Source: Hippophae tibetana (Eukaryota > Streptophyta > Magnoliopsida > Rosales > Elaeagnaceae). From it: a DNA stretch of 64,000 bases. The DNA lies in assembly GCA_037013495.1 (NCBI GenBank), contig CM072802.1, forward strand, positions 45,794,501 to 45,858,500, given 5' to 3'. The notes below the pieces were generated by a model, which did not search any database, was not told the origin of the DNA, and worked only from the letters and a program-made list of their open reading frames with translations. The stretch's first letter is position 1. Each line of letters opens with the position of its first letter. Below, piece after piece: positions 1 to 10,633 of the stretch. Made by a program: the position numbers and the translations under genes.

Positions 1-349
1 GGTTATGGTTTAGGGTTAAAATTTTTATTTTTCAAAATAGGGTATATGGTTTTGGGATTTTGGATTTTGTGTTTAAAGTTTAGGGTTATATTTGTGGGTT
101 AAGGTTTAGGGTTAAAATTTTTATTTTTGTAAATAACATTTAGTGCTTTGGGATTTGAGATTTGAGGTTTAGGGTATTTGGTTTACGGTTTCGAGTTTAG
201 GGTTATATTTATGTGTTTTAGGTTAGACTAAAATTTATTATTTTTCTAAATATGGTTTAGGATTTAGGGTTTTGGGATTTGAGATTTGGGTTTTAGGGTT
301 CACGGTTTAGGATTTATGGCTTAATGTTTATTGTAATATTTATGGTTTG
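1..349 (+). repeat. Telomere-like degenerate spacer array, cut by the window edge
   Basis: The stretch consists of degenerate TTTAGGG, TTTGGGATTT and GGGTTAAAATTT runs, nearly free of C on the plus strand. It is the end of a spacer whose core lies outside the window. No gene is seen. Confidence 0.85.
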
Positions 350-2431
350 GGTAAAATTGTAAAAGATATTTGAGGTGGGAATGGAATCATGATTACTTAC
401 GGGGGACAATTAGTTATGATTCATTCTCATTTAGTTAAAGATTCCATTCTATTCCCAATTTTTAGGCCAACCAAACCTAAAATTGGAAGGAATTAATTCT
501 TATTTCATTTCATTCAAGTAAATCAAACATAGGGTAATATAATATTACCAAATGCCCCAATATACTGTCCACCAAGATTTTCTAGCATTTATTTAAGAAC
601 TTCAGGTTTAACATATACTAAATGTCTCTACATTAACTAATAAAACAATATAACTCCTATAAGAAAAAGAATCAAAGTCGAAGAAGATGGAGAAATTGAT
701 GAATGTTGTGGGGTAGGTGCTACTTTGGATATTGTAGTAAAGAATTATGATGCTTTGACTAAGATTGTGTAAAAATCTCATCATCACCTCATGTCATTGA
801 TCCATCGTCTCCTATTGTTGAGTAAACATCTCAATACGATGATCCTTTGTTTAAATTTGCTAGCCGTGGACTGAAATTTGAACACTTTCAACATGGACAA
901 TGGAATGGATTCATAATTGTTATTGGAATGTGAATGGTAAGGAAACAAGTTATTTGGTTTAACCGTCGAAATGAAATCAGGGATCCGTGTTATAGTATTT
1001 TGATTACAATTGGAATGGATTGGAAAAATAGTTTATATTACCTTAATACAATTATATTCAGTAAACTTTAACTAATATTTTTTAATTACTATTTTTTTCT
1101 CAAACAAAATAAATTATTTGAATCTTTTTTTTTCTAAATAGTTATTACTAAAATTAAAATATATTATTAAAATTATTTTATTTATAAATAGGTATTGGGT
1201 TTTGAAGTTTTGGATTTAGGATTTTGAGAATTAGGGTTTAGGGTTTTGGCTTTGGGTTATATTTGAGGGTAAAGGTTGAGCATCAAAATTAAAAGTTTTC
1301 TAAAATATGGTTTTTGAATTTGGGATTTGAGATATTGTGTTTAGGTTTATTTTTTAGTGTCATTTTCATGGTTAAGGTAATTTTTTCAAAATAGGGTAAT
1401 TTCTTTTTGTTATTTGGATTTTGGATTTAGGGTTTGGGTTTTTCGATTTAGGGTTTAGGATTAGGGTTTTAGTTTATATTTGGGGGTTTTGGTTTTGGAT
1501 AAAAATTATTTATTTTCTAAATAATTATTACTTAAAAACAAAATATATTAATAAAATTATTATTTTTATAAACAAGTGTTGGATTTTTAGGTTTAGGATT
1601 TATGATTTGAGATTTAGGGTTTAGGGTTTTGTGATTTTTGATTTAGGGTTTAGGGTTATATTTGAGGGTAAAGGTTTTGGGTCAAATTTATAATTTTTCT
1701 AAATGGGGTTTATGATTTTGGGATTTGGGATTTTTTGTTTAATGTTTAGGGGTTATTGTTTAGAGTTATTTTTAAGGGTTAAGATGTAGTGTAAAAATTA
1801 TTATTTTTCTAAATAGTGTGTAGGGGTTTGGGATTTATGATATGAGATTTGGGTTTAGGGTTTAATGTTTAGGGTTAAATTTATGGGTGAAGGTTTAGTA
1901 TTAAAATTATTATTTTCTAAATAGGTTGTAGGGATTTGGGATTTGGGAATTAAGAGTTATGGTTTAATTTTATTAGATAGAGTTTAGGGTCTAGGGTTAT
2001 ATTTGTGGGTAAGTGTTGAGGGTTAAAACTATAATTTTCTAGATATAGACTAGGGGTTTTGATTACGGATTTGGAATTGGGAATTAGGGTTTAGGATTTA
2101 TGGTTATATTTGTGGTTTATGATTTTGGGTAAAAATTGTAATTTTTCAAATAGGGTATAGGGTTTTGGGATTTTACATTTGAGGTTTAAAGTTTATGATT
2201 ATATTTGTGGGTTAAGGTTTAGGGTTAAAAATTTTATTTTTGAAAATAGCGTTTAGGGTTTTGGGATTTGAGATTTGAGGTTTAGGGTTTATGTTTATAT
2301 TTATGTGTTTTGGTTTACGCTAAAATTATTATTTTATTAAACATGGTTTAGGATTTAGGGTTTTGCAATTTGAGATTTGGGTTTTAGGGATTAGGGTTTA
2401 GGATTTATGGCCTAATGTTTAGTGTAATATT
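350..2431 (+). repeat. Composite satellite unit 1 (core 350-1192, spacer 1193-2431)
   Basis: This is the clearest copy of the core near the left edge. In order it shows AACCAAACCTAAAATTGG near 466, a GGTAATATAATATTACC-type near-palindrome at about 533, the central block GAAGATGGAGAAATTGATG near 681, the inverted-type segment near 1003-1030 and an A/T-rich tail ending AAATAGG at 1192. Two short frames read like decayed protein: 644-769 (EEDGEIDECC, then DIVVKNYDALTKIV) and 778-930 (SSSPHVIDPSSPIVE, then QYDDPLFKFASRGLKF). I do not recognise a family. The spacer is telomere-like and contains several subunits with the TTTTTCTAAATA anchor. Confidence 0.8.
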
Positions 2432-4511
2432 TATGATTCATTCTCATTTAGTTACAGATTGCTTTCTATTACCAATTTTTAGGCCAACCAAACATAAAAT
2501 TGGAAGGAATTAATTTTAATTTCATTTCCTTCAAGTAAATCAAACATAGGGTAATATAATATTACCAAATGTCCCAATATACTATCAACCAAGATTTTCT
2601 AGCATTTATTTAAGATATTTAGGTTTAACATATACTAAATGTCTCTACATTAACTAATAAAACAATATAACTCCTACAAGAAAAAGAATCAAAGTCGAAG
2701 AAGATGGAGAAATTGATGAATGTTGTGGGGTAGGTGATACTTTGGATATTGTAGTAAAGAATTATGTGCTTTGACTAACATTGTGTAAAAATCTCATCAT
2801 CAACCCATGTCATTGATCCATCATCTCCTATTGTTGAGTAAACATCTCAATACAATGATCCTTAGTTTAAATTTACTAACCGTGGACTTGAATTTGAATA
2901 CTTTCAACATGTATAATGGAATAGATTCAGAATTGTCAGTGGAATGGGAATGGTATGGAATCAGTTTATTTGGTTTGACTGTCGGAATGAAAGAAAGGAT
3001 CAGTATTATAGTATTTGGATTACAATTGGAATGGATTGGAAAAAATATTTTATATTACCTTAATACTACTATATTCAGTCAACTTTAAATAATATTACTT
3101 CATTATTATTTTCTTCTCAAACAAAATACATTATTTGAATCATTATTTTTCAAAATAAATATTACTGAAAATTAAAATATATTATTTTTATAAATAGGTA
3201 TTGGGTTTTGAGGTTTTGGATTTAGGATTTTGAGATTTAGGGTTTAGGGTTGTGGGTTTTGGGATTTGGGATTTTGATTTAGGTTTATTGTTTTGTGTCA
3301 TTTTTATAGGTTAAGGTATAAGGTTCAAATTATTATTTTTCTAATAAAAATGTAGGGATTATGGATTTATTATATGAGAATTTGGCTTTGGGTTTTAGGA
3401 TTTAGGGTTAAAAAAATGGGTTAAGGTTTAGGATTCAAATTATTATTTTTCAAAATAGGGTAAAGCTTTTTGTGATTTGGATTTAGGATTTAGGGTTTGG
3501 GTTTTATGATTTGGGGTTTAGGTTAAGGGTTTTAGTTTATATTTATTTGTAATGGTTTTGGATTAAAATTATTAATTTTCTAAATAATTATAACTTAAAA
3601 ATAAAATATATTAATAAAATTATTATTTTTATAAATAGGTTTTGGGTTTTGAGGTTTAGGATTTAGGATTTTGAGATTTAGGGTTAAGGGTTTTGCGATT
3701 TTGGATTTGGGGTTTAGGGTTATATTTGAATGTAAAGGTTTTGGGTCAAAATTATAATTTTTCTAAATTGGGTTTAGGGTTTTAGGATTTGGGATTTTTT
3801 GTTTAGTGTTTCGGGTTTATTGTTTAGAGTTTTTTTAGGGTTAACATGTAGGGTAAAAATTATAATTTTTCTAAATAGTGTGTAGGGGTTTGGGATTTGT
3901 GATATGAGATTTGGGGTTTGGGGTTTAGGGTTTAATGTTGAGGGTTAAATTTATGGGTTATAATTTAGTGCAAAAAGTATTATTTTTCTAAATAGGTTGT
4001 CCGGTTTGGATTTGGGATTGAGATTTGGGGTTTACAGTTTATTTTATAGGGTTTAGGATTATATTTGTGGGTTAATGTTTATGGTTCAAATTATTCTTTT
4101 TCTAAATAGGGTGTAGGGGTTTGGGATTGGGATTTGCGTTTTGGTAATTGAGGTTTAGGATTTAGGATAAATGGTTATATTTGTGGGTTAAGGTTTAGGG
4201 ATAAAATTTTTATTTTTCAAAATAGGGTATAGGGTTTTGTGATTTTGGATTTAGGGCTTAAAGGTTAGGGTTATATTTATGGGTTAAGGTTTAAATTTAA
4301 AATTTTTATTTTTGTAAATAGCGTTTAGGTTTTTTGGATTTGATATTTGAGGTTTAGGGTTTAGGGTTATATTTGTGTGTTTGGGTATAGGCTAAAAATT
4401 ATTATTTTTCTAAACACGGTTTAGGATTTAGGGTTTTAGGCTTTCAGATTTGGGTTTTAGGGTTCACAATTTATGATATGTGCCTTAATGTTTAGTGTAA
4501 TATTTATGGTT
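2432..4511 (+). repeat. Composite satellite unit 2 (core 2432-3198, spacer 3199-4511)
   Basis: The core lacks roughly the first 75 bases seen in units 1 and 3: the spacer reads straight into TTCATTCTCATTTAG. From there to the tail it is very close to units 1 and 3, giving a local period of about 2.0-2.15 kb. The central block is at about 2697. Confidence 0.8.
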
Positions 4512-6669
4512 TGGGTAAAATTGTAAAAAATATTTTAGGTGGGAATGGGATCATGATTACTTACTGGGGAGAATTAGTTGTGATTGATTCTCATTTAGTT
4601 ACAGATTCCATTATATTCCCAATTTTTAGGCCAACCAAACATAAAAGTGGAAGGAATTAAATCTACTTTCATGTCATTCAAGTAAATCAAACATAGGGTA
4701 ATATAATATTACCAAATATCCTAATATACTATCAACCAAGATTTTCTAGCATTTATTTATGAACTTCAAGTTTAACATATACTAAATGTCTCTACATTAA
4801 CTAATAAAACAATATAACTCCTATAAGAAAAAGAATCAAAGTCGAAGAAGATGGAGAAATTGATGAATGTTGTGGGGTAGGTGCTATTTTGGATATTGTA
4901 GTAAAGAATTATGATGTTTTGACTAAGATTGTGTAAAAATCTCATCATCACCTCATGTCATTGATCAATCATCTCCTATTGTTGAGTAAACATCCCAATA
5001 CAATAATCCTTAGGTTAAATTTTCTGATCGCGTACTTAAATTTGAACACTTTCAACATGGACAATGGAATGGATTCAGAATTGTCATTGGAATGTGAATG
5101 GTATGGAAACATTTTTATTTTGTTTGACCGTCAGAAAGAAAGAATGGATCAGTATTATGGTATTTGGATTACAATTGGAATGGAGTGGAAAAACTACTTT
5201 ATATGACCTATACTACTATATTTAGTAAACATTAAATTATATTTTTTAATTATTATTTTTTCCCCAAACAAAATACAATGTTTGAATCATTATTGTTCAA
5301 AATAATTATTACTGAAATTAAATTATATTATTCAAATTATTATTTTTATAAATAGGTATTGGGTTTTGGATTTAGGATTTTGAGATTTAGGGTTTAGGGT
5401 TTTGGCTTTGGGTTATATTTGAGGGTAAAGGTTTAGCGTCAAAATTATAATTTTTCTAAAATATGGTTTTCGGATTTGGGATTTGGCATATTGTGTTTAG
5501 GTTTATTTTTTAGTGTCATTTTTGTGGTTAAGATATAAGGTTAAAAGTGTAGGGGTTACGGATTTATTATATGAGATTTGGGGTTTGGTGTTTGGGATTT
5601 AGGGTTAAATTAGTGGGTTAAGGCTTAGGGTTAAAATTATTATTTTTCAAAATAGGGTAAAGGTTTTTGTGATTTAGATTTGGGATTTAGGGTTTTAGTT
5701 TATATTTGGGGGTTATGATTTAGGATTAAAATTATTAATTTTCTAAATAAGTATTACTTAAAAATAAAATATATTAATAAAATTATTATTTTTATAAATA
5801 AGTTTTGGGTTTTGAGGTGTAGGATTTAGGATTTGAGATTTAGATTTTAGGGTTTTGGGATTTGGGATTTGGGGTTTAGGGTTATATTTGAAGGTAAAGG
5901 TTTTGGGTCAAAATTATAAATTTTTTAAATAGGGTTTAGGATTTTGGGATTTGGGAATTTTTGTTTAGTGTTTAGGGTTTATTATTTAGAGTTATTTTTT
6001 AGGGTTAAGGTGTACGATAAAAATTATAATTTTTCTAAATAGTGGGTAGGGGTTTGGGATTTGTGATTTGAGATTTGGGATTTAGGGTTAAATTTATGGG
6101 TGAAGGTTTAGTATTAAAATTATTATTTTTCTAAATAGGTTGTAGGGATTTAGGATTTGGGAATTGAGATTTAGGGTTTAATTTTATTAGATAGGGTTTA
6201 GGGTTTAGGGTTATATTTGTGGGTAAATGTTTAGAGTTAAATTTTTTATTTTTCTAGATATAGAGTATGGGTTTTTATTGGGGATTTGGGATTTGGGAAT
6301 TAGGGTTTAGGGTTATATTTGTGGGTTAAGGTTTTGGGTTAAAATTTTTATTTTTCAAAATAGGGTATAGGGTTTTGGGATTTTGGATTTAGGGTTTAAA
6401 GTTTAGGGTCATATTTGTGGGTTAAGGTTTATGGTTAAAATTTTATTTTTTTAAGTAGCATTAAGGGTTTTGGGATTTGAGATTTGAGGTTTTGGGTTTT
6501 TGGTTTGCGGTTTATGGTTTTCGGTTATATTTATGTGTTTTGGTTTAGGCTAAAAATATTATTTTTCTAAATAGGGTTTTGGATTGAGGGTTTTGGGATT
6601 TGAGATTTACGTTTTAGGTTTAAATGTTTAGAATTTATGGCTTAATGTTTAGTGTAATATTTATGGTTT
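4512..6669 (+). repeat. Composite satellite unit 3 (core 4512-5356, spacer 5357-6669)
   Basis: A full-length core. The central reading frame seen in unit 1 is open here too from GTC at 4841 to TAA at 4934 (31 codons) with only a few replacements (GAILDIVVKNYDVLTKIV). The spacer closely follows that of unit 2, which supports a repeat of about 2.1 kb in the first 7 kb. Confidence 0.8.
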
Positions 6670-7036
6670 GGGTAAAATTGTAAAAAATATTTGAGGTGGG
6701 AGTGGAATCATGATTCCTTGCGAGGGAGAATTAGTTAAGATTCCTTCTTATTTATTTATAGATTCCATTCGATTCCAAATTTTTAAGGCAACCAAACATA
6801 AAATTGGAAGAAATTAATTCTAATTTCATTTCAATACAGGAAACCGAACTTGGGGTAATATAATATTACCAAATGTCCTAACATATTGTCAACCAAGATT
6901 TTCTAGCATTCAAGAACTTTCGGTTTAATATATATCGAATGTCTCTACATTGATTAATAAAACAATATAACTTCTATAAGAAAAAAAATCAAAGTCTAAG
7001 AAGATGGAGAAAGTGAAGGATTTTGTGAGGTAGGTT
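6670..7036 (+). repeat. Partial satellite core 4, stopped by an LTR element
   Basis: The core runs normally from GGGTAAAATTG through the GGTAATATAATATTACC near-palindrome to the central GAAGATGGAGAAAGTG block and then stops at the TG of an LTR. The remainder of this core is not found on the other side of the element; satellite resumes there in spacer sequence. Confidence 0.75.
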
Positions 7037-7582
7037 TGATAACTGTATTTTATATAGTTATTTTCATCTATTTTATTAATTATAATTGCTATGTTTTTAA
7101 TGTTTATAGTTAATTTTAGTTTAATAAATTAGTATTTACTGTTTTTTATATATTTTAATAAAATTAAATAATTTGTATCGAAAAACTTAATTAATTGCAA
7201 ATTTATGTCTAAAAATATAATTTCAAATAATAGAGTTCTTAATTACAATTTATAAAAGTCAAAAATATAATTTAAATTAAAATCGGGCTTAATTTTAATT
7301 ATTAAAAGTTTAAAATTTTAATTTAAATTAGAAAAGGGCTTAACTGTAATTAAAGAAAGTTGAAAATGTAATTTGAAATAAATTTGTGGGCCAAAATGCA
7401 ATTAATTAAAGTTTAATTTTCTGCGCAGGTGAGAAGAATCCACGCTCCAATCTGCATGCGCGAAACGTGGATCGTCCAATCAAAGAAGAAACGGCTGAGA
7501 TTCGCGCGTCCTTATCACACTCGACCAAAGCGAGTGGGTGTAGGTCTCAATTTTTCACGCGGCTCGGTGCCCGAGTGAGACC

Positions 7583-7924
7583 CACGTGTCTGACGCGTCC
7601 AGCCGCTGTCCCTCACTTACGCACGCCTCTGATCCCGTGCGCTGATATCTGCGTGCAACCAGATTTTCAGCGAATTAAATGCAGCCACGTGTCCGCCTGA
7701 ATCCTTACCTCGAATCAAAAAATGCCACGTGTCCCACTATATTTTTTAGCCATTTATGTGATGACACATGGCATGTTACGATGAGCGCGAAAGCGCAGGA
7801 TCACACCCGTGTGCAGTCGTTGTCTCCCGTGCGACAATCCATCGTGCGCTCGTTTCCCGAAGCCAATGAAATGCTGCCATGTGTTTACTTTAAATATTTT
7901 CAATGAATCAGACGCTGACACGTG
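7583..7924 (+). promoter_or_regulatory. G-box/ABRE cluster in LTR U3
   Basis: Four perfect CACGTG sites lie at 7583-7588, 7686-7691, 7726-7731 and 7919-7924. Two read GCCACGTGTC, one CCCACGTGTC, and the last is GACACGTGGC on the plus strand, i.e. the same ten-base site inverted. Variants with CATGTG/CACATG lie near 7768 and 7877. GCCACGTGTC is a classic G-box/ABA-response element bound by plant bZIP factors. Its spacing upstream of the TATA box fits an inducible LTR promoter; function is inferred. Confidence 0.6.
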
Positions 7925-8090
7925 GCATGCATTTTGAATTATAAAAGCCGAACGGGTCTCTGTCGCTACGCGTGATTTTAATTAATATTTTCGATATCGA
8001 AAATCGATACGCGTGATTTTATTTTTCGATACAAAATTTTTACGCGTTTTTATAAAAAAAATGTAATATTTTAAATGTATTATTTTTAGC

Positions 8091-8098
8091 TATAAATA
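8091..8098 (+). promoter_or_regulatory. TATA box of the LTR promoter
   Basis: TATAAATA lies in an otherwise ordinary A/T stretch, downstream of the GC-rich U3 and upstream of a strong hairpin. Transcription would be expected to begin some 30 bases further on. Confidence 0.6.
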
Positions 8099-8177
8099 GG
8101 AGATAAGATGATAGTGTAAGAAAAGTTTTTTGGAGTTTTGGGTAGAGTTTAGTTTTTGTGTTGCTCGGTTTTGGACG

Positions 8178-8221
8178 GCAGAACACATAGAAGCCATTTT
8201 TTGGCTTTTGTTGTGTTCTGC
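8178..8221 (+). other. Strong hairpin in the LTR leader
   Basis: GCAGAACACA (8178-8187) pairs perfectly with TGTGTTCTGC (8212-8221). The inner arms AAGCCA and TGGCTT pair as well around a T-rich loop. It lies about 80 bases after the TATA box, so it would sit in the 5' leader of the transcript, or near its 3' end in the other LTR. A role in polyadenylation, dimerisation or packaging is possible but not shown. Confidence 0.6.
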
Positions 8222-8956
8222 GTGTGCCAAATATTTGTTCTGAAACTGTTGTAATTTTTATTTTAATTTTATGAATTAATTTAATTTTTCTAGGGTTGCA
8301 TTTGATCTTAATTTATGAAGCTTTTATTTTAATTATTTTTGATAGATTTATAAGACGTTCGATTTGTTCGTTCTATTTTGTGCTTAATGCTTTTTGATTA
8401 TTTACGAATCTTATCAAAACGATCCGTGGCACATAAATAAACTTGGAAGAGGCATTTGTGTGTATATTGCTCGTAAATAGAATGACATGAATGATGAAGG
8501 ATAGGAATATACCCTAATTGTATGTGTTGCCATTTGAAAACTTAAAACGTAATGAATCTCGGTGAATTTAATTCTCATAGGAATATAGTGAATTAATTTA
8601 ACGAGGTGTGTTTGTACGGAGCTCGGAAGAGATGTATGAATAAAATTAGAAGTTTTCGGTTGACAAATTAAATGTACTAAAAAATATAAATCAAAAGAAA
8701 ATAAAATGATTTGAGTTGATTAATTTGGTGAAAAATTGCAATCCTAGATTTCTATTATTTTGTTATTAAACTCTTTTATTAAATTTGTTACCATCACCAA
8801 TCGTTTTGAATAAAATCAGAGAGATATAATTTTAGTACTCAACAAACTGTAGTAACAAATCTCTGTAGAAATGATAACTTACTTATCAAATATTATTACT
8901 TGTGACCGTGTATGCTTGCACGTTTTTATGTGTTAAAAAAACACACAATAAGTTTT

Positions 8957-8974
8957 TGGTGCCGTTGCCGGGGA
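8957..8974 (+). other. Primer-binding site, tRNA-Asp type
   Basis: TGGTGCCGTTGCCGGGGA differs at one base from TGGCGCCGTTGCCGGGGA, the complement of the plant tRNA-Asp 3' end used by several plant LTR families. Its place a few bases after the LTR end supports the LTR boundary. Confidence 0.75.
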
Positions 8975-9098
8975 ATTGGTAACTATTTTCATTGTTGATA
9001 TTAATACCAATCAATCTGATTTTAATTCAAAAAAAATTATTTATTCTTGTTGTTTATTGCTTCTTTTTTCTTGTTTAATTTATTTTTCAATTTTCTCA

Positions 9099-9473
9099 TA
9101 AGTTGAGATATTGTTTGACACACAAATCTTAACTTACAATAAGAAAAATAAAATTTTATGTTTATTGTTGCTTATTTTTTGTATTTTTTTAATTTTTCAA
9201 GTAAGTTGAGATTTTGTTTGACACACAAATCTTAACTTACAAAAAGAAAAAAAATCATTTTTTTTGTTTTGCTTATTGTTTCTTGTTTAATTTATTTCTC
9301 CATTTTCTAGTGAGTTGAGATTTTGTTTGACACACAAATCTTAACTCACATTAAGGAAAAAAAACAAATTTTTTTTTGTTATTTATTGTTTTTATTGTTG
9401 GCGTAATTTATTTTTCAATTTTCTCGTAAGTTGAGATTTTGAGGACAATGTGTATATTAAGTTTGAGGGTGGA
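9099..9473 (+). repeat. Tandem hairpin repeats inside the LTR element
   Basis: Three copies of an imperfect palindrome (9099-9138, 9201-9240, 9310-9349) and a fourth half copy from 9426 recur every 102-116 bases. Each has arms like GTAAGTTGAGATTT and AAATCTTAACTTAC around TTGTTTGACACAC. In the third copy both arms are changed so that pairing is kept. T-rich sequence separates them. The run ends in AGTTTGAGGGTGGA (to about 9473), which resembles polypurine-tract-adjacent sequence of plant gypsy elements. Confidence 0.7.
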
Positions 9474-10239
9474 TGATGTATTGAACTTAATCGAAATAAT
9501 TTCTAGGTGTTCTTGCTTGTGAAATTTTATTTGTTTGGTTGATTGAAGATATTTTGTGATGAATAGTGATTTATTTTTATTTCTTCGGTTTAAATGATGC
9601 ATAGCTCCTTGAAAAATTTGAATATTGTCTAAGCGATGAATAATTTTTACGTATGTTTCATTTTTGCAAGAATAAATATTCATGAGCACTAGTCTTGATT
9701 TTTGAGTTAATATGGTAATTTAGAAAATGTTTATGTGAGTATGAAATTCGATTGGTATTTGTGGTGTCACAGTTCTTAGAATTTGTTTGATTTTCTCTCG
9801 AGGCGAAATTATAGATAACATTTAACTAAAAAAATGATTTAAGCCATCTTTGGATCGTTTGAGCCTTTCTATCTACCTTCACATGCTTTATCCATAGTAC
9901 ACCCCTTTTGAGCTTCAAAGATCTATATATATTTTTATTTCATTTCAAAAGCCTACTAAAAAATATATATATGTGTGTGGAGATATGTCTATTTTTCTTA
10001 TCGAACTAACATGTGACAATTGTTAGTAAATATTTAATGATATATCATAAAAAAAAGGATACTTGAAAAAAAATATTCTGAAAAGAAAAAGAAAAAGAAA
10101 ATATTCTGAAAAGAAAAAAAAAGAAATAAAAAAGGGTTATTGTATGTGATGTTAAATCCCAAATTGGGAGGTATTTATTGTGATGATAGAAGATCTCTTG
10201 TTTCAATCCTAAAATGGTGTTAAGGAAAAATTGAGTTCT
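9474..10239 (+). other. Unassigned 3' internal part of the first LTR element
   Basis: AT-rich sequence with a short alternating TATATATGTGTGTG stretch near 9967 and A/G-rich runs at 10060-10135. No protein domain of gag, pol or env was recognised on either strand. Confidence 0.5.
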
Positions 10240-10633
10240 TAATTACAAATTTATGTCTAAAAATATAATTTCAAATAATAGAGTTCTTAATTACAATTTA
10301 TAAAAGTCAAAAATATAATTTAAATTAAAATCGGGCTTAATTTTAATTATTAAAAGTTTAAAATTTTAATTTAAATTAGAAAAGGGCTTAACTGTAATTA
10401 AAGAAACTTGAAAATGTAATTTGAAATAAATTTATGGGCCAAAATGCAATTAATTAAAGTTTAATTTTCTGCGCAGGTGAGAAGAATCCACGCGCCAATC
10501 TGTACGCGCGAAACGTGGACCGTCCGATCAAAGAAGAAACGGCTGAGATTCACGCGTCCTTATCACACCCGACCAAAGCGAGTGGGTGTAGGTCTCTATT
10601 TTTCACGCGGCTCGGCGCCCGAGTGGGGCCCAC
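10240..10633 (+). mobile_element. Second LTR-derived copy of the first element
   Basis: Aligns with the 5' LTR at about 7192-7585 at a constant offset of 3,048. It contains the GC-rich start of U3 and ends near GGGGCCCAC. It is a partial LTR copy. Confidence 0.75.

Larger units (their letters stand above)
7037..8947 (+). mobile_element. 5' LTR of the first LTR element
   Basis: The LTR begins TGATAACTG immediately after satellite core sequence and ends in CA about ten bases before the primer site. It is about 1.9 kb long. Its middle (about 7425-7990) is much more GC-rich than anything nearby and is followed by a TATA box, so it probably comprises U3, R and U5 in the plus direction. No convincing target-site duplication was found. 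Confidence 0.7.

Noticed and set aside
2807-3088. Reading frame MSLIHHLLLLSKHLNT, which recurs in several cores (also 4955, 18030 and 37596)
   Set aside because: Low-complexity Leu/Asn/Ser composition and frequent loss of the frame in other cores. It overlaps the more protein-like frame described for unit 1, so it is treated as a by-product of the repeat.
1-7036. A true chromosome end (telomere)
   Set aside because: The TTTAGGG motifs are heavily degenerate and interrupted by cores, with no perfect uniform array, so this is interstitial or subtelomeric derived DNA and not a functional telomere.
7467-7906. Two frames of about 75 codons
   Set aside because: They lie in the GC-rich, G-box-bearing U3 of the first LTR and show no domain.
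9408-9689. A 93-codon minus-strand frame
   Set aside because: It overlaps the hairpin repeat of the first LTR element, has Lys/Ile/Asn-rich composition and resembles no protein.
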